DNA of 64,000 bases from Bacillus sp. AFS073361 (GCF_002567005.1 NZ_NUZU01000012.1:58770-122769), one strand, 5' to 3'. Numbered from the stretch's first letter, positions 1 to 12,973 are shown. Translations and numbers: made by a program. Notes: a model not told the origin generated them from the sequence alone.

Positions 1-60
1 GAGGAGGCTCCCCGGCACGCCCGCGAACCGCACGTGCTTGGAGCGCAAATCAACAGCCAA
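1..60. other. GC-rich window edge, no recognisable gene
   Basis: About 30 of the first 40 bases are G or C, against an AT-rich background everywhere else. No frame resembles the C-terminus of phosphoglycerate kinase, which normally lies just upstream of tpiA in Bacillus. From about base 55 the sequence looks like an ordinary intergenic region. A contig-end artefact or chimeric join is the likeliest explanation; a real rearrangement cannot be excluded. Confidence 0.4.
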
Positions 61-74
61 GTTTAATAACCTAA

Positions 75-3706
<3,632 letters not shown>

Positions 3707-3723
3707 TTTGATGATATAAGAAG

Positions 3724-3751
3724 GAGCACATTTTTGGATGTGCTCTTTTTT
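3724..3751 (+). terminator. Rho-independent terminator after eno
   Basis: GAGCACAT and ATGTGCTC form an eight-pair stem with a six-base loop, followed by six T residues. It ends the tpiA-gpmI-eno transcript. Confidence 0.9.
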
Positions 3752-3856
3752 ATTTTATGAGGGCGTGAATGTCACAACAAGGACTATTGTCTAAAGCGAC
3801 AAAATATGATAAATTTAATATACTGTGAATTGTGCGACTAACAGGAGGTGGCCTTT

Positions 3857-4090
3857 ATGCATACATTTTTAGTAATCTTATTAGTGATCGTAAGTATTGG
3901 ACTTATTGGTGTTGTTTTACTTCAATCTGGTAAAAGTGCTGGATTGTCTGGTGCCATTTCTGGTGGTGCAGAATCTTTATTTGGTAAGCAGAAAGCACGC
4001 GGACTTGATTTGATTCTCCATCGTATTACGGTTGTCTTAGCAATCTTGTTTATCTTGCTTGCTATGGCAGTGACTTACTTTAAAATTTAA
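3857..4090 (+). CDS. secG: Preprotein translocase subunit SecG
   Basis: Small membrane subunit of the SecYEG protein-export channel. The 77-residue product has two hydrophobic segments (about residues 3-22 and 54-75) separated by the conserved loop with [17 protein letters not shown], typical for Bacillus SecG. A GTG nine bases upstream lies inside the ribosome site AGGAGGTG (3843-3850), so the ATG at 3857 is the start. It heads the secG-est-rnr cluster, as in B. subtilis, though a hairpin follows it. Confidence 0.95.
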   Translation: MHTFLVILLVIVSIGLIGVVLLQSGKSAGLSGAISGGAESLFGKQKARGLDLILHRITVVLAILFILLAMAVTYFKI

Positions 4091-4103
4091 TCATTCACAC
4101 ACA

Positions 4104-4131
4104 AACCTGGTCCGAGTGGTCAGGTTTTTTG
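4104..4131 (+). terminator. Terminator after secG
   Basis: AACCTG and CAGGTT arms enclose a short loop and are followed by a run of six T residues. Confidence 0.75.
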
Positions 4132-4240
4132 TTTGTTGAAAAAATTATTATCAGAAGCGTGAGCCATATTTCTGGAATGTTCACCATTGCTTTGTTAAAA
4201 CTAAACTAAAGTGAAATGAAATTAAGGGAGTTTTTATATC

Positions 4241-4987
4241 ATGAAAGTAACTATACCGAAGCCATTTACATTTGAAGGAGGAAAAAGGGCTGTTCTTCTT
4301 TTACATGGCTTTACCGGAAACTCAGCGGATGTCCGGATGCTGGGCCGTTTTTTAGAAAAAAAGGGGTATACTTGTCATGCCCCGCACTACAAAGGCCACG
4401 GGGTACCGCCCGAAGAGCTTGTTCATACGGGTCCTGAAGATTGGTGGCAAGATGTTATCAATGGCTATGAATTTTTGAAAAATAAAGGTCACTCCGAAAT
4501 TGCTGTGGCAGGATTATCACTAGGTGGCGTATTTTCGTTGAAATTGGGATACACTGTACCTATAAAAGCAATTATACCAATGTGTGCACCGATGCATATA
4601 AAAAGCGAAGAGGTCATGTACGAGGGAATTCTTGAATATGCTCGTGAATTTAAAAATCGTGAAGGAAAATCAAACGAGCAAATCGAAATGGAAATGAACG
4701 AGTTTAAGAAAACACCAATGAAAACATTAAAGGCCTTACAGGCATTGATCGCAGATGTGCGTGAAAATGTGGATATGATATATGCACCCACATTTGTTGT
4801 GCAGGCACGTCATGACAAGATGATTAACACGGAAAGTGCGAACATTATTTACAACGAAATCGAATCAGTCGTAAAGGAATTAAAATGGTATGAAGAATCC
4901 GGTCATGTCATCACACTCGACAAAGAGCGTGAGCAATTACATGAGGATGTGTATAGCTTTTTAGAAAAGTTAGACTGGCACGATTAA
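4241..4987 (+). CDS. est: Carboxylesterase (Est30/YvaK type)
   Basis: Alpha/beta hydrolase that hydrolyses short- to medium-chain carboxyl esters; the physiological substrate is unknown. The 248-residue protein matches the length of the Geobacillus Est30 family. It shows the oxyanion loop LLHGFTG (20-26), the nucleophile Ser93 in GLSLGG, and an acid Asp192 in ARHDKM with His222 in ESGHVITLD. There is no signal peptide, so it is cytoplasmic. The position between secG and rnr is the conserved Bacillus arrangement. Confidence 0.93.
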   Translation: MKVTIPKPFTFEGGKRAVLLLHGFTGNSADVRMLGRFLEKKGYTCHAPHYKGHGVPPEELVHTGPEDWWQDVINGYEFLKNKGHSEIAVAGLSLGGVFSLKLGYTVPIKAIIPMCAPMHIKSEEVMYEGILEYAREFKNREGKSNEQIEMEMNEFKKTPMKTLKALQALIADVRENVDMIYAPTFVVQARHDKMINTESANIIYNEIESVVKELKWYEESGHVITLDKEREQLHEDVYSFLEKLDWHD

Positions 4988-5013
4988 CTCGGAAACTACA
5001 AAGGAGGATTAGT

Positions 5014-7368
5014 TTGGAAGATAATATACAAAAGCATATAGACAAGGTATTACAATACATGAAGGATGAAGCGTACAAGCCATTAACCGTTCAAGAGCTG
5101 GAAACTGCCTTTGGTATCCAAGACTCCAGTGATTTTAAGGAATTTGTAAAAGCATTGGTTCAAATGGAAGAAAAGGGCCTAGTGGTGAGAACGCGCAGTA
5201 ACCGCTATGGACTTCCGGAGAAAATGAACTTAATTCGCGGCAAGCTGATCGGTCATGCAAAGGGGTTTGCCTTTGTTGCGCCAGATGAACCGGGAATGGA
5301 TGATATTTTCATTCCGCCAAATGAAACAAACACCGCGATGCACGGGGATATAGTCTTAGCACGTGTCTCCTCTGAGAGCACGGGGCAGCGCCGGGAAGGA
5401 AGTATTATCCGGATCATTGAACGCGGCGTACAGCAAATTGTCGGAACCTATGTGGAAAGCAAAAGCTTTGGCTTTGTCATTCCAGATGATAAGAAGTTTG
5501 CTAGTGATATCTTTATCCCAAAGGCAGCCTCCAAAGGTGCAGTCGAAGGGCATAAAGTGGTTGTTAAGCTAATCACCTATCCAGAAGGACGGAAGAGTGC
5601 TGAGGGCGAAGTGATTACCGTTCTCGGCCACAAAAACGATCCGGGCGTGGACATTCTTTCAGTGATACATAAGCACGGGTTACCAATGTCCTTTCCGGAT
5701 GAAGTGTTAAGACAAGCAAACGAGGTGCCTGACACCATCGATGAAAGTGAATTGGCCAATCGCCGCGACCTAAGGAACGAAACAATTGTGACGATTGACG
5801 GGGCGGACGCTAAGGACCTTGATGATGCGGTAACTGTTACTAAGCTTGAAAACGGCAATTATAAGCTCGGTGTTCATATTGCGGACGTCAGCTATTATGT
5901 AAAAGAAGGCACTCCGATCGATCTAGAAGCGGAAGAACGGGCAACTAGTGTGTACTTAGTGGACCGCGTAATCCCGATGATACCGCATCGTTTATCAAAT
6001 GGAATCTGCTCGTTAAATCCAAAAGTGGACCGGCTCGTTCTATCCTGTGAAATGGAGATTACCTCAGAGGGCGCCGTTGTTTCTCATGAAATTTTCCAAT
6101 CTGTGATTAAAACAACCGAGCGGATGACCTATCATGATGTGAATCTCATTTTGGCTGAAAATGATGAAGAAACCCGTGCCAGGTATGAACCACTCGTGCC
6201 TATGTTTGAAATGATGGAAGAGTTGGCTGCCATCCTACGAAACAAGCGGATGAAGCGTGGCGCGATCGACTTTGATTTTAAAGAATCAAAGGTACTTGTG
6301 GATGAGGAAAGCAAGCCAATCGATGTCGTTCTTCGCGAACGGTCTGTAGCCGAAAGATTAATCGAAGAGTTTATGCTTGCAGCGAACGAAACGGTGGCTG
6401 AGCACTTTCACTGGATGGAAGTTCCCTTTATCTACCGTATTCACGAAGATCCAAAAGAAGATAAGCTGCGGAGATTTTTTGAGTTCATCACGAACTTCGG
6501 CTATATTGTAAAAGGTACTGCCAATGATGTGCACCCAAGAGCCCTTCAAGAAATTATTGAAGAAGTTCAAGGAAAACCGGAGGAAATGGTAATTTCAACT
6601 GTCATGCTGCGGTCAATGCAACAAGCAAAATACGATCCGGAGAGCCTTGGTCATTTCGGATTATCGACCGAGTTCTATACTCATTTCACTTCACCGATCC
6701 GCCGCTATCCGGATACAATCGTTCATCGCTTAATTCGTACCTATTTAATTGAAGGAAAGCTGGATTCAACCACACAGGAGAAATGGAATGCACGCTTACC
6801 AGAGATCGCTGATCATTCTTCAAAAATGGAGCGCCGCGCAGTTGATGCTGAGCGGGAAACCGATGAATTGAAGAAAGCGGAGTATATGGAGGACAAAATT
6901 GGCGTTGAATATGATGGGATTATTAGCTCTGTAACGAATTTCGGAATGTTTGTGGAGCTGCCAAATACGATTGAAGGTCTCGTTCATGTCAGCTATATGA
7001 CCGATGATTATTATCGTTTTGACGAGCGTCATTTTGCGATGATTGGCGAGCGGACAGGAAACGTCTTCCGAATTGGTGACGAGATTACCGTCCGGGTTGT
7101 TAAGGTAAATAAAGATGAACGCTCCATCGACTTTGAAATTGTCGGCATGAAAGGAACACGCCGGGAACGTGTTGACACGCCAAGGGTTTTCAGTACGGGC
7201 AGCGAATCCAAAAAACCACGGAGAAATAAACAGCAGAGCGGCGGACGTGGTCAAGGCGGCAGCGCTAAGTCTGAAGGCGGCAACGGCCAAGGCAATAAAG
7301 CAAAGAAAAAACGTAAATTTTATGATAATGTGCCAAAAAATAAAAGTAATAAGCGGAAAAACAAATAA
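5014..7368 (+). CDS. rnr: Ribonuclease R (3'-5' exoribonuclease)
   Basis: Processive hydrolytic exoribonuclease that degrades structured RNA and, in other bacteria, acts with SmpB/tmRNA on non-stop messages. The 784-residue protein has an N-terminal winged-helix segment (about 1-75), two cold-shock/OB domains (about 80-230), and the RNB catalytic domain with its metal-binding Asp cluster in DAKDLDDAV (about 265-273). A C-terminal S1 domain (about 630-710) is followed by a Lys/Arg/Gly-rich tail of about 60 residues. It starts with TTG at 5014, preceded by AAGGAGG (5001-5007). In B. subtilis smpB and ssrA follow directly; here a germination locus lies between. The gene contains one copy of the 13-mer GGTGCCTGACACC (5724-5736). 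Confidence 0.97.
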   Translation: MEDNIQKHIDKVLQYMKDEAYKPLTVQELETAFGIQDSSDFKEFVKALVQMEEKGLVVRTRSNRYGLPEKMNLIRGKLIGHAKGFAFVAPDEPGMDDIFIPPNETNTAMHGDIVLARVSSESTGQRREGSIIRIIERGVQQIVGTYVESKSFGFVIPDDKKFASDIFIPKAASKGAVEGHKVVVKLITYPEGRKSAEGEVITVLGHKNDPGVDILSVIHKHGLPMSFPDEVLRQANEVPDTIDESELANRRDLRNETIVTIDGADAKDLDDAVTVTKLENGNYKLGVHIADVSYYVKEGTPIDLEAEERATSVYLVDRVIPMIPHRLSNGICSLNPKVDRLVLSCEMEITSEGAVVSHEIFQSVIKTTERMTYHDVNLILAENDEETRARYEPLVPMFEMMEELAAILRNKRMKRGAIDFDFKESKVLVDEESKPIDVVLRERSVAERLIEEFMLAANETVAEHFHWMEVPFIYRIHEDPKEDKLRRFFEFITNFGYIVKGTANDVHPRALQEIIEEVQGKPEEMVISTVMLRSMQQAKYDPESLGHFGLSTEFYTHFTSPIRRYPDTIVHRLIRTYLIEGKLDSTTQEKWNARLPEIADHSSKMERRAVDAERETDELKKAEYMEDKIGVEYDGIISSVTNFGMFVELPNTIEGLVHVSYMTDDYYRFDERHFAMIGERTGNVFRIGDEITVRVVKVNKDERSIDFEIVGMKGTRRERVDTPRVFSTGSESKKPRRNKQQSGGRGQGGSAKSEGGNGQGNKAKKKRKFYDNVPKNKSNKRKNK
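5724..5736 (-). repeat. Dispersed 13-mer, copy 1 (inside rnr)
   Basis: GGTGCCTGACACC, the reverse complement of the copies at 16527 and 49884. Here it encodes part of EVPDTID in RNase R, so its recurrence is not explained by protein sequence shared with the other sites. Confidence 0.6.
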
Positions 7369-7400
7369 GTATTACGTTTTAACTTTTTGTTTATATTCCA

Positions 7401-7436
7401 AGAAAAAACACACGTTTCTCGTGTGTTTTTCTTTTA
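7401..7436. terminator. Bidirectional terminator between rnr and gerXB
   Basis: AAAAAACACACG and CGTGTGTTTTT form a stem with an A-run on one side and a T-run on the other, so it can stop rnr on the plus strand and gerXB on the minus strand. Confidence 0.85.
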
Positions 7437-7444
7437 TCTGTGTC

Positions 7445-8563
7445 CTAATTTTTTACTGTTATTTTCCTGCCGATTCTTTTTCGAATGAAATCCACACATA
7501 ATAAGGATAATGGTAAAAAAAGGCCGATTGTCAGCATAAGTGGAATCCAAACATGCATACCTGTATCTGACTCAGAGTAGGTGACATTTGGGAATATGAT
7601 CAAAGAAAGGACAACTAAAATCATGCCTAAAGGTAATGTCAGCGGTCTGTAATCTTTTAAATTTAAAATTTGGGCAAATCCAACGACAGACCCAAAAAAA
7701 TAAATAGTCATTTTGAAATAAAGTGAAACGAACCATAGTACGGCAAGCATTGCTTCTAATCGTTGAACAAATCCCCCTACATTTATTTTCCTAGCTAGTG
7801 CATAACTTGGATACAAAAGCCTTACAGAATTGTCCACCCCAAGAACTAAAATACTAAAAAGAGTAATGAATAATAGAAAAATCCCTCCAATTAAATTCCC
7901 GAGAAAAAAAGCCTTAAAGGACCGTTTAGGTTGATTAATAAAAGCAGGAAAAACCATTAGCAGACAGATTAGCGATAGGGAGGAAAATTCTAAATACGTT
8001 AAAGTAGCTGATAGGATGGGTTTTATCCCAGTCTCTAGTACAGGCTGAATATTCTGAACTTCAACTTTCGGTGAAAGAAAAAGGAAAAAAATAGTAAAAA
8101 TCATTATGAACCACGGAAATATTATTTCTCCAGCACGTGCTATTGTTTCTATGCCCAGACGTACCCCTTGAATGACAATTAATATGAAGAGAATATGAAT
8201 CACCTCAATAGGGGTCTCCGGTATAAATTGTGCGGTCAGAAACTCTCCTAAAAAAAATAGCAGTGTAGCTGCAGAAAGGAACAAGCTGCAACTGATAAAG
8301 AGAGAAACGATTTTGCCTAACCATTTTCCTAACAGTCTTTCATTCATTTCGACTAGCGTCATATTGGGAAAACGAACTCCAAGGGTGTGATACAACCACA
8401 TAATCAATAATCCAATTATGATGCCAAGAATAACGGAAATCCACGCATCTTGTCTTGCATAAGAAATTAATCTTTCCGGTGCATTTAAGATCGTACTTCC
8501 GATTGTTACTAGTATGACTAATATTGTAAATTGAGCAACCGATATTTTACCGTCCTTCTGCAT
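7445..8563 (-). CDS. Spore germinant receptor subunit B (GerAB/GerKB family permease)
   Basis: Inner-membrane subunit of a Ger-type nutrient receptor, related to APC amino-acid permeases; in the family the B subunit is implicated in germinant recognition. The 372-residue protein is almost entirely hydrophobic with about ten membrane segments. It begins with ISVAQFTILVILVTIGSTIL and has a conserved PERLISYARQDAWIS stretch, typical of the spore germination permease family. It is transcribed away from the C and A subunit genes at 8746 and 10004; most ger operons instead run A-B-C on one strand. Expression in the forespore is expected from the family. Which nutrient it senses cannot be read from the sequence. 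Confidence 0.9.
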   Translation of the reverse strand: MQKDGKISVAQFTILVILVTIGSTILNAPERLISYARQDAWISVILGIIIGLLIMWLYHTLGVRFPNMTLVEMNERLLGKWLGKIVSLFISCSLFLSAATLLFFLGEFLTAQFIPETPIEVIHILFILIVIQGVRLGIETIARAGEIIFPWFIMIFTIFFLFLSPKVEVQNIQPVLETGIKPILSATLTYLEFSSLSLICLLMVFPAFINQPKRSFKAFFLGNLIGGIFLLFITLFSILVLGVDNSVRLLYPSYALARKINVGGFVQRLEAMLAVLWFVSLYFKMTIYFFGSVVGFAQILNLKDYRPLTLPLGMILVVLSLIIFPNVTYSESDTGMHVWIPLMLTIGLFLPLSLLCVDFIRKRIGRKITVKN

Positions 8564-8683
8564 TGTTTTTTATCCTTTTCATTTATTTAATCTAGTTAAA
8601 AAAATAGATAATTGTCAGTTTATATTTTCTTCAAAAAATGGAAATATTATTCTCTGATAGAAATCGTAGATAATGATATTGGG

Positions 8684-8712
8684 GAATTATCCAATAAACG
8701 TTTTCCATTATA
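8684..8712 (+). promoter_or_regulatory. Candidate sigma-G promoter for gerXC-gerXA-gerXD
   Basis: A GAATT box (8684-8688), a 17-base spacer and CATTATA (8706-8712) resemble the forespore sigma-G pattern (gnATR / cATnnTA), about 30 bases before the gerXC start. ger operons are known sigma-G targets; the assignment to this site is inference. Confidence 0.4.
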
Positions 8713-8745
8713 GAATGTTTAAATAAATGGAGAGGGTCGTAATCC

Positions 8746-9945
8746 ATGACACAGAGAATAAAAATTTTTTTTTTATTGATTGCAATTTTATTACTCACTA
8801 CAGGCTGTTGGAATCGACGAGAATTAAATGAACTTGCTATAACTCTGGCTATGGGAATCGATCGCAGTACAGATGGACAATATCTTGTAACTGCCCAAGT
8901 AGTGAATCCAGGGGAAATTACTGATAAAGCAAGAGGAAATGCACCGGTAATCATCTTTCAAGCTAAGGGAAAAACCCTACTAGAGGCATTTCGAAAAATG
9001 ACCAAAGAAGCTCCAAGGAGAATTTATCCTTCACATCTCCGAATCCTGGTGATTGGAGAGGAATTAGCAAAAGAAGGGATCGGAAAACCATTAGATCTCC
9101 TTTCAAGAGATTGGGAAATGCGATCAGATTTTTACATTGCTGTAGCTAAGGGACGGATGGCAGAAGATGTACTAAAGGTGCAAACATCTTTAGTCAGAAT
9201 ACCGGCCAATAAAATGTTTAATACTCTTGAAGTCTCAGCAAAAGCATGGTCCGCAACTAGATATGTGACGTTAGATGAATTAATTGCAAATATGGTAAGT
9301 GAAGGGAAACAGGCGGTGTTAACTGGTATCCATATAAAGTTAGAAGGCGAAAATGGAACTTCCGCCAGCAACCAAAATGTAGAAACAATCAATCCGCCTG
9401 CTAGGTTGTTTTTTCAAGAATTAGCGGTTTTTGATGGGGATAAATTAATAGGTTGGTTAAATGAAGTTCAAAGTAAAACGTATACGATTGTTACCAATCT
9501 TGAACAAGGTTCTGTTGGGGCTGTTCCATGTCCGAATGGCGGGAAATTCGTTTTTCAAATAACGGATTCAGAATCGAAAGTGAAGGGGAAAATACGAAAT
9601 GGAAAACCTGAAATTGATGTAAATGTGCGTGTGGATGGCAAAGTAGCTGAAGTACAATGCGGCATTGACTTGAAAAAATCAAAATCGATTCGTCAGTTAG
9701 AGAAAATCTACGAAACTGGAACGAAAAAAATGATTCAAACGGCCATAAAACAAGTTCAAGAAAAAAATAAAGTTGACATTTTTGGATTTGGAGAAGCGAT
9801 TCATAGGGCGGATCCCAATGCATGGGAAAAACTAAAAATAGATTGGGATAAAAAATTCGAGGACTTGAAGGTAAATATTAAAATAGATGGAAAAATCCGT
9901 GGCATCGGAACAAGTGGAAATTCATTTGTCAAAGACATAAAGTAA
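8746..9945 (+). CDS. Spore germinant receptor subunit C (Ger(x)C lipoprotein)
   Basis: Lipid-anchored subunit of a Ger nutrient receptor in the spore inner membrane. The 399-residue protein has a signal peptide ending in a lipobox (LTTGC, Cys21), followed by the family's WNRRELNELAITLAMGID segment. Length and sequence fit the GerAC family. GGAGAGGG (8729-8736) precedes the ATG. It is followed by gerXA and gerXD on the same strand, with gerXB divergent. C-before-A order is unusual for ger operons, but all subunits are present and look intact. Confidence 0.92.
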   Translation: MTQRIKIFFLLIAILLLTTGCWNRRELNELAITLAMGIDRSTDGQYLVTAQVVNPGEITDKARGNAPVIIFQAKGKTLLEAFRKMTKEAPRRIYPSHLRILVIGEELAKEGIGKPLDLLSRDWEMRSDFYIAVAKGRMAEDVLKVQTSLVRIPANKMFNTLEVSAKAWSATRYVTLDELIANMVSEGKQAVLTGIHIKLEGENGTSASNQNVETINPPARLFFQELAVFDGDKLIGWLNEVQSKTYTIVTNLEQGSVGAVPCPNGGKFVFQITDSESKVKGKIRNGKPEIDVNVRVDGKVAEVQCGIDLKKSKSIRQLEKIYETGTKKMIQTAIKQVQEKNKVDIFGFGEAIHRADPNAWEKLKIDWDKKFEDLKVNIKIDGKIRGIGTSGNSFVKDIK

Positions 9946-10003
9946 TTTTGTTTGATCATACAGCAATATCCGAATTCTTGCGGTACTGAGAGGGGGGCAG
10001 TTG

Positions 10004-11602
10004 ATGAGTTTATTTAAGAAACCGAAAATTAAAAACAGCTTGGACCTATTCAAGTTAGAGAAAGATGATCAAGGTACAAAGAAAGAAAATAACTATTTAA
10101 AACATAGTCTTGAAGAAAACAAAAACTATGTACAAAAAATACTCGGAAATAGCAACGACATCGTGTTTAGGGAAATACAGATTGGGAAAGAGGAATCTGT
10201 TAAAGCAGGCATTTTCTATACGGATGGATTAGCAGATACGGATGCCATTCAACATTTTGTTCTAGAACCGATAATGTTAGAAATCGATTTCGAAACTGAT
10301 TTATCCCCTTCTCCAACAATGAATTTATTAAAAGTATTAAAGGAACAAATTCTTACAGTTGGTTCAATAAAGGATGTTACGGAGTACAGCTCTCTTTTCA
10401 ATTCATTATTATCAGGGGATCTTATTCTCTTATTAGACGGACACTCTCAAGGATTCATCATCAGTGTGCGTGGCTGGAAAGAACGAAGTGTAACTGAAGC
10501 CACCTCTGAAACGGTCGTTCGGGGGCCAAAGGAAGGCTTCACGGAGTGCATCCGAACGAATACGGCATTAATTCGCCGAAAGATAAAATCACCGAATCTA
10601 TGGATGGCTACAAAGAACATTGGGGAAATGACCAAAACAGATGTCGCAATTATGTATATCAATGGAATTGCAAATGAAAAGGTGGTCCAGGAAGTTCACG
10701 AGCGTCTAGACCGGATTGACATTGATGGCATATTGGAAAGTGGTTATATTGAGGAATTAATTCAAGATAAAACCTACAGTCCGTTTCCAACTATCTATTA
10801 TTCAGAACGGCCTGATGTGATTTCTGCTGACCTCCTAGAAGGAAAAGTCGCCATAATAGTGGATGGGTCACCGAATGTGTTGATTGTTCCAGCACTGTTC
10901 GTTTCTTTTTTACAAGTGGCAGAAGACTATTATCAGCGTGCCGATATAAGTACTCTCATTCGAATGCTTCGCTTTTTTAGTATCATGATTGCACTTTTGG
11001 CACCATCTTTATATATAGCTATTACTACATATCATCAGGAAATGATACCCACCGAACTGTTGATTAATCTTGCTGCCCAACGCGAGGGTGTACCCTTCCC
11101 AGCATTTATTGAGGCTCTAATGATGGAGGTAGCATTTGAAATTTTACGGGAAGCTGGTTTACGAATGCCAAGGGCTATAGGCTCAGCAATTTCTATAGTA
11201 GGCACATTAGTCATTGGTACTGCAGCAGTTGAGGCTGGAATCGTTTCGGCTGCCATGGTCATTGTTGTGGCAATCACCGCGATTTCCAGCTTTATACTTC
11301 CTTCTGTGGCCATGTCCATGTCACTGCGAGTCCTTCGGTTCCCCATGATGGGGCTTGCTGCTTCATTCGGTTTAGTAGGTATACTTGTCGGATTAATATC
11401 ACTTATCCTTCATATGTGCAGCCTGCGTTCTTTTGGGATTCCATATATGAGTCCTCTGGGTCCATTAATCCCTCAAGACTTAAAGGATACGATTATCCGA
11501 GTACCTTGGTGGGGGATGTTTTCACGCCCGCGTCTTATCAGTCAAAAAAACATAAGCCGAGAACATAATTCGGCACCAAAACCCCCTCAAGATAAAATCT
11601 AG
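10004..11602 (+). CDS. Spore germinant receptor subunit A (GerA family)
   Basis: Integral membrane subunit of the nutrient receptor; GerAA-type subunits form oligomeric channels that respond to germinant. The 532-residue protein has a hydrophilic N-terminal half and a C-terminal half with several membrane segments from about residue 325. Conserved GerA-family stretches include FETDLSPSPTMNLLK, VRGPKEGFTE, NTALIRRKIK and APSLYIAITTYHQEMIPTELL. ATG at 10004 is preceded by a TTG at 10001; GGGGGG (9992-9997) gives better spacing to the ATG. It ends 41 bases before gerXD. Confidence 0.93.
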   Translation: MSLFKKPKIKNSLDLFKLEKDDQGTKKENNYLKHSLEENKNYVQKILGNSNDIVFREIQIGKEESVKAGIFYTDGLADTDAIQHFVLEPIMLEIDFETDLSPSPTMNLLKVLKEQILTVGSIKDVTEYSSLFNSLLSGDLILLLDGHSQGFIISVRGWKERSVTEATSETVVRGPKEGFTECIRTNTALIRRKIKSPNLWMATKNIGEMTKTDVAIMYINGIANEKVVQEVHERLDRIDIDGILESGYIEELIQDKTYSPFPTIYYSERPDVISADLLEGKVAIIVDGSPNVLIVPALFVSFLQVAEDYYQRADISTLIRMLRFFSIMIALLAPSLYIAITTYHQEMIPTELLINLAAQREGVPFPAFIEALMMEVAFEILREAGLRMPRAIGSAISIVGTLVIGTAAVEAGIVSAAMVIVVAITAISSFILPSVAMSMSLRVLRFPMMGLAASFGLVGILVGLISLILHMCSLRSFGIPYMSPLGPLIPQDLKDTIIRVPWWGMFSRPRLISQKNISREHNSAPKPPQDKI

Positions 11603-11643
11603 CGCCTTTAATTAACTATAATGGAATAAGGAGTTGACGACTA

Positions 11644-11874
11644 GTGGCTGTTGCAGGTATCTTAGTCATTTCCGCTGTAATTATTGCGTTTGATGTACCT
11701 CATTTGTTGAGAAAAAAATTAAAAAAAGAGCTATGGATTTTTTCTATTCTCCTGCTATTTGGAACCATGCTAAGTATTGCACAAGCTCTGGGTATGAGGT
11801 TGCCTAATCCACTAGATTGGTTAACAGTCCTTTTTAAACCATTTGCCAGCATGATAGAGAATTTATTAAAGTGA
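11644..11874 (+). CDS. Small membrane protein of the germinant-receptor locus (GerD-like subunit 'D')
   Basis: A 76-residue protein starting with GTG after a GGAG site, with two hydrophobic segments (about residues 3-19 and 30-46) separated by a Lys-rich loop. Small two-helix proteins encoded next to ger receptor genes are known in Bacillus as 'D' subunits that modulate receptor activity; placing this gene in that group rests on size, topology and position. It is the last gene of the plus-strand ger transcript. A weak GGC/GCC hairpin with six T residues follows at 11881-11896. Confidence 0.65.
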   Translation: MAVAGILVISAVIIAFDVPHLLRKKLKKELWIFSILLLFGTMLSIAQALGMRLPNPLDWLTVLFKPFASMIENLLK

Positions 11875-11909
11875 CCGTTTGGCGCATGCCTTTTTTAGGT
11901 ATAGTTTAA

Positions 11910-11938
11910 TTGTTATGGAATTTGATTTCTGCTACAAT
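11910..11938 (+). promoter_or_regulatory. Predicted sigma-A promoter of smpB
   Basis: TTGTTA (11910-11915), 17 bases, TACAAT (11933-11938). It would give smpB its own start now that the ger locus separates it from rnr. Confidence 0.6.
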
Positions 11939-11964
11939 TAATGCCATAAGTAGAGGTGAATCAT

Positions 11965-12432
11965 ATGCCAAAAGGTGAAGGAAAAGTCGTTGCGCAAAAC
12001 AAAAAGGCTTATCATGATTATTTTATTGAAGAAACCTATGAAGCGGGAATTGTACTGCAGGGGACCGAGATTAAGTCAATTCGTGGGGGAAAAGTGAATC
12101 TTAAGGATGCCTATGCACGGATTCAAAATGGGGAAGCCATACTTTTCGGGATGCATGTCAGTCCGTATGAACAAGGGAACATTTTCAATCATGACCCATT
12201 ACGAACCCGAAAGCTATTACTCCATAAGCGTGAAATTAATAAACTAATCGGTGAAACAAAAGAAGCAGGTTATGCGCTTGTTCCATTAAAGCTTTACTTG
12301 AAAAATGGTTTTTGCAAAGTGTTAATTGGGCTTGCGAAAGGGAAGAAGAATTACGATAAGCGTGAATCCTTGAAGCAAAAAGAGGCCAAGCGTGAAATTG
12401 AACGAGCTTTCCGCGATCGTCAGAAGATGTAA
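11965..12432 (+). CDS. smpB: SsrA-binding protein SmpB
   Basis: Binds the tRNA-like domain of tmRNA and brings it to stalled ribosomes for trans-translation. The 155-residue product has the family core: a [21 protein letters not shown] start, [17 protein letters not shown] and the [10 protein letters not shown] segment. It ends in the conserved [10 protein letters not shown] and a basic tail that inserts into the mRNA channel. A GTG at 11956 lies within the ribosome site (AGAGGTGA), so the ATG at 11965 is taken. ssrA lies 174 bases downstream with its own promoter. Confidence 0.97.
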   Translation: MPKGEGKVVAQNKKAYHDYFIEETYEAGIVLQGTEIKSIRGGKVNLKDAYARIQNGEAILFGMHVSPYEQGNIFNHDPLRTRKLLLHKREINKLIGETKEAGYALVPLKLYLKNGFCKVLIGLAKGKKNYDKRESLKQKEAKREIERAFRDRQKM

Positions 12433-12470
12433 TCGGAGTGAACTGGAAATTATTTTACAGTTACTTACAA

Positions 12471-12498
12471 TTGAAAAATGCGGACAGTATGTTATAAT
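12471..12498 (+). promoter_or_regulatory. Strong sigma-A promoter of ssrA with extended -10
   Basis: TTGAAA (12471-12476), 16 bases, TATAAT (12493-12498), with TGT directly before the -10 (extended -10). The predicted start is about 100 bases before mature tmRNA, so a leader is removed during processing. Confidence 0.8.
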
Positions 12499-12606
12499 AA
12501 GTTTGTCGCTAAGTTAGCGATGAGATACTTTGCTCAAGGACAATTGTCTGAGCATCCTAACGTCTACAGCTTTAATCTTTGATTAGATTGCAGCTCCTTT
12601 TATTAT

Positions 12607-12962
12607 GGGGACGCTACGGATTCGACAGGGGTAGTTTGAGCTTAGGTCGCGAGTCGAGGGGATCGGCCTCGTTAAAACGTCAAAGCCATAACTGGCAAAA
12701 CTAACAACAACCTCGCTTTCGCAGCTTAATACTGCATAGCGGTTCCTCCCTCCATTGCCCATGTGGTAGGGTAAGGGACTCACTCTAAGTGGGCTACGCC
12801 GGATTCCACCGCCTGAGGATGAAGGAAGAGAACAACCAGGCTAGCTGACCGGACGCCGGTCGATAGGCATATGGCCTCAGCGAAACACCAATATATCGAC
12901 TACACTCGTAGAAGCTTAAGTGGCGATATCTTTGGACGTGGGTTCGATTCCCACCGTCTCCA
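12607..12962 (+). ncRNA. ssrA: Transfer-messenger RNA (tmRNA)
   Basis: Rescues stalled ribosomes by acting first as alanyl-tRNA and then as message for a degradation tag. The 5' end GGGGACG (12607-12613) pairs with CGTCTCC (12955-12961) as the acceptor stem, and the T-arm GTGGGTTCGATTCCCAC lies just before it. The start GGGGACGCTACGGATTCGAC matches the conserved 5' domain. The tag reading frame is at 12694-12729. After discriminator A (12962) the genome reads CTA instead of CCA, so the 3' CCA is probably added after transcription. Open reading frames drawn across this region are not genes. Confidence 0.96.
12694..12729 (+). other. tmRNA tag-peptide reading frame
   Basis: The frame resumes at GGC and encodes GKTNNNLAFAA followed by TAA; with the alanine from tmRNA the tag is AGKTNNNLAFAA. 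The GKTN start and the small-residue AA end are the usual Bacillus tag features and target products for ClpXP-type degradation. Confidence 0.9.
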
Positions 12963-12973
12963 CTACATAGTGG

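Noticed and set aside
6820-7290. 156-codon minus-strand frame inside rnr
   Set aside because: It lies wholly within the conserved RNase R coding sequence, has no ribosome site and resembles no protein.
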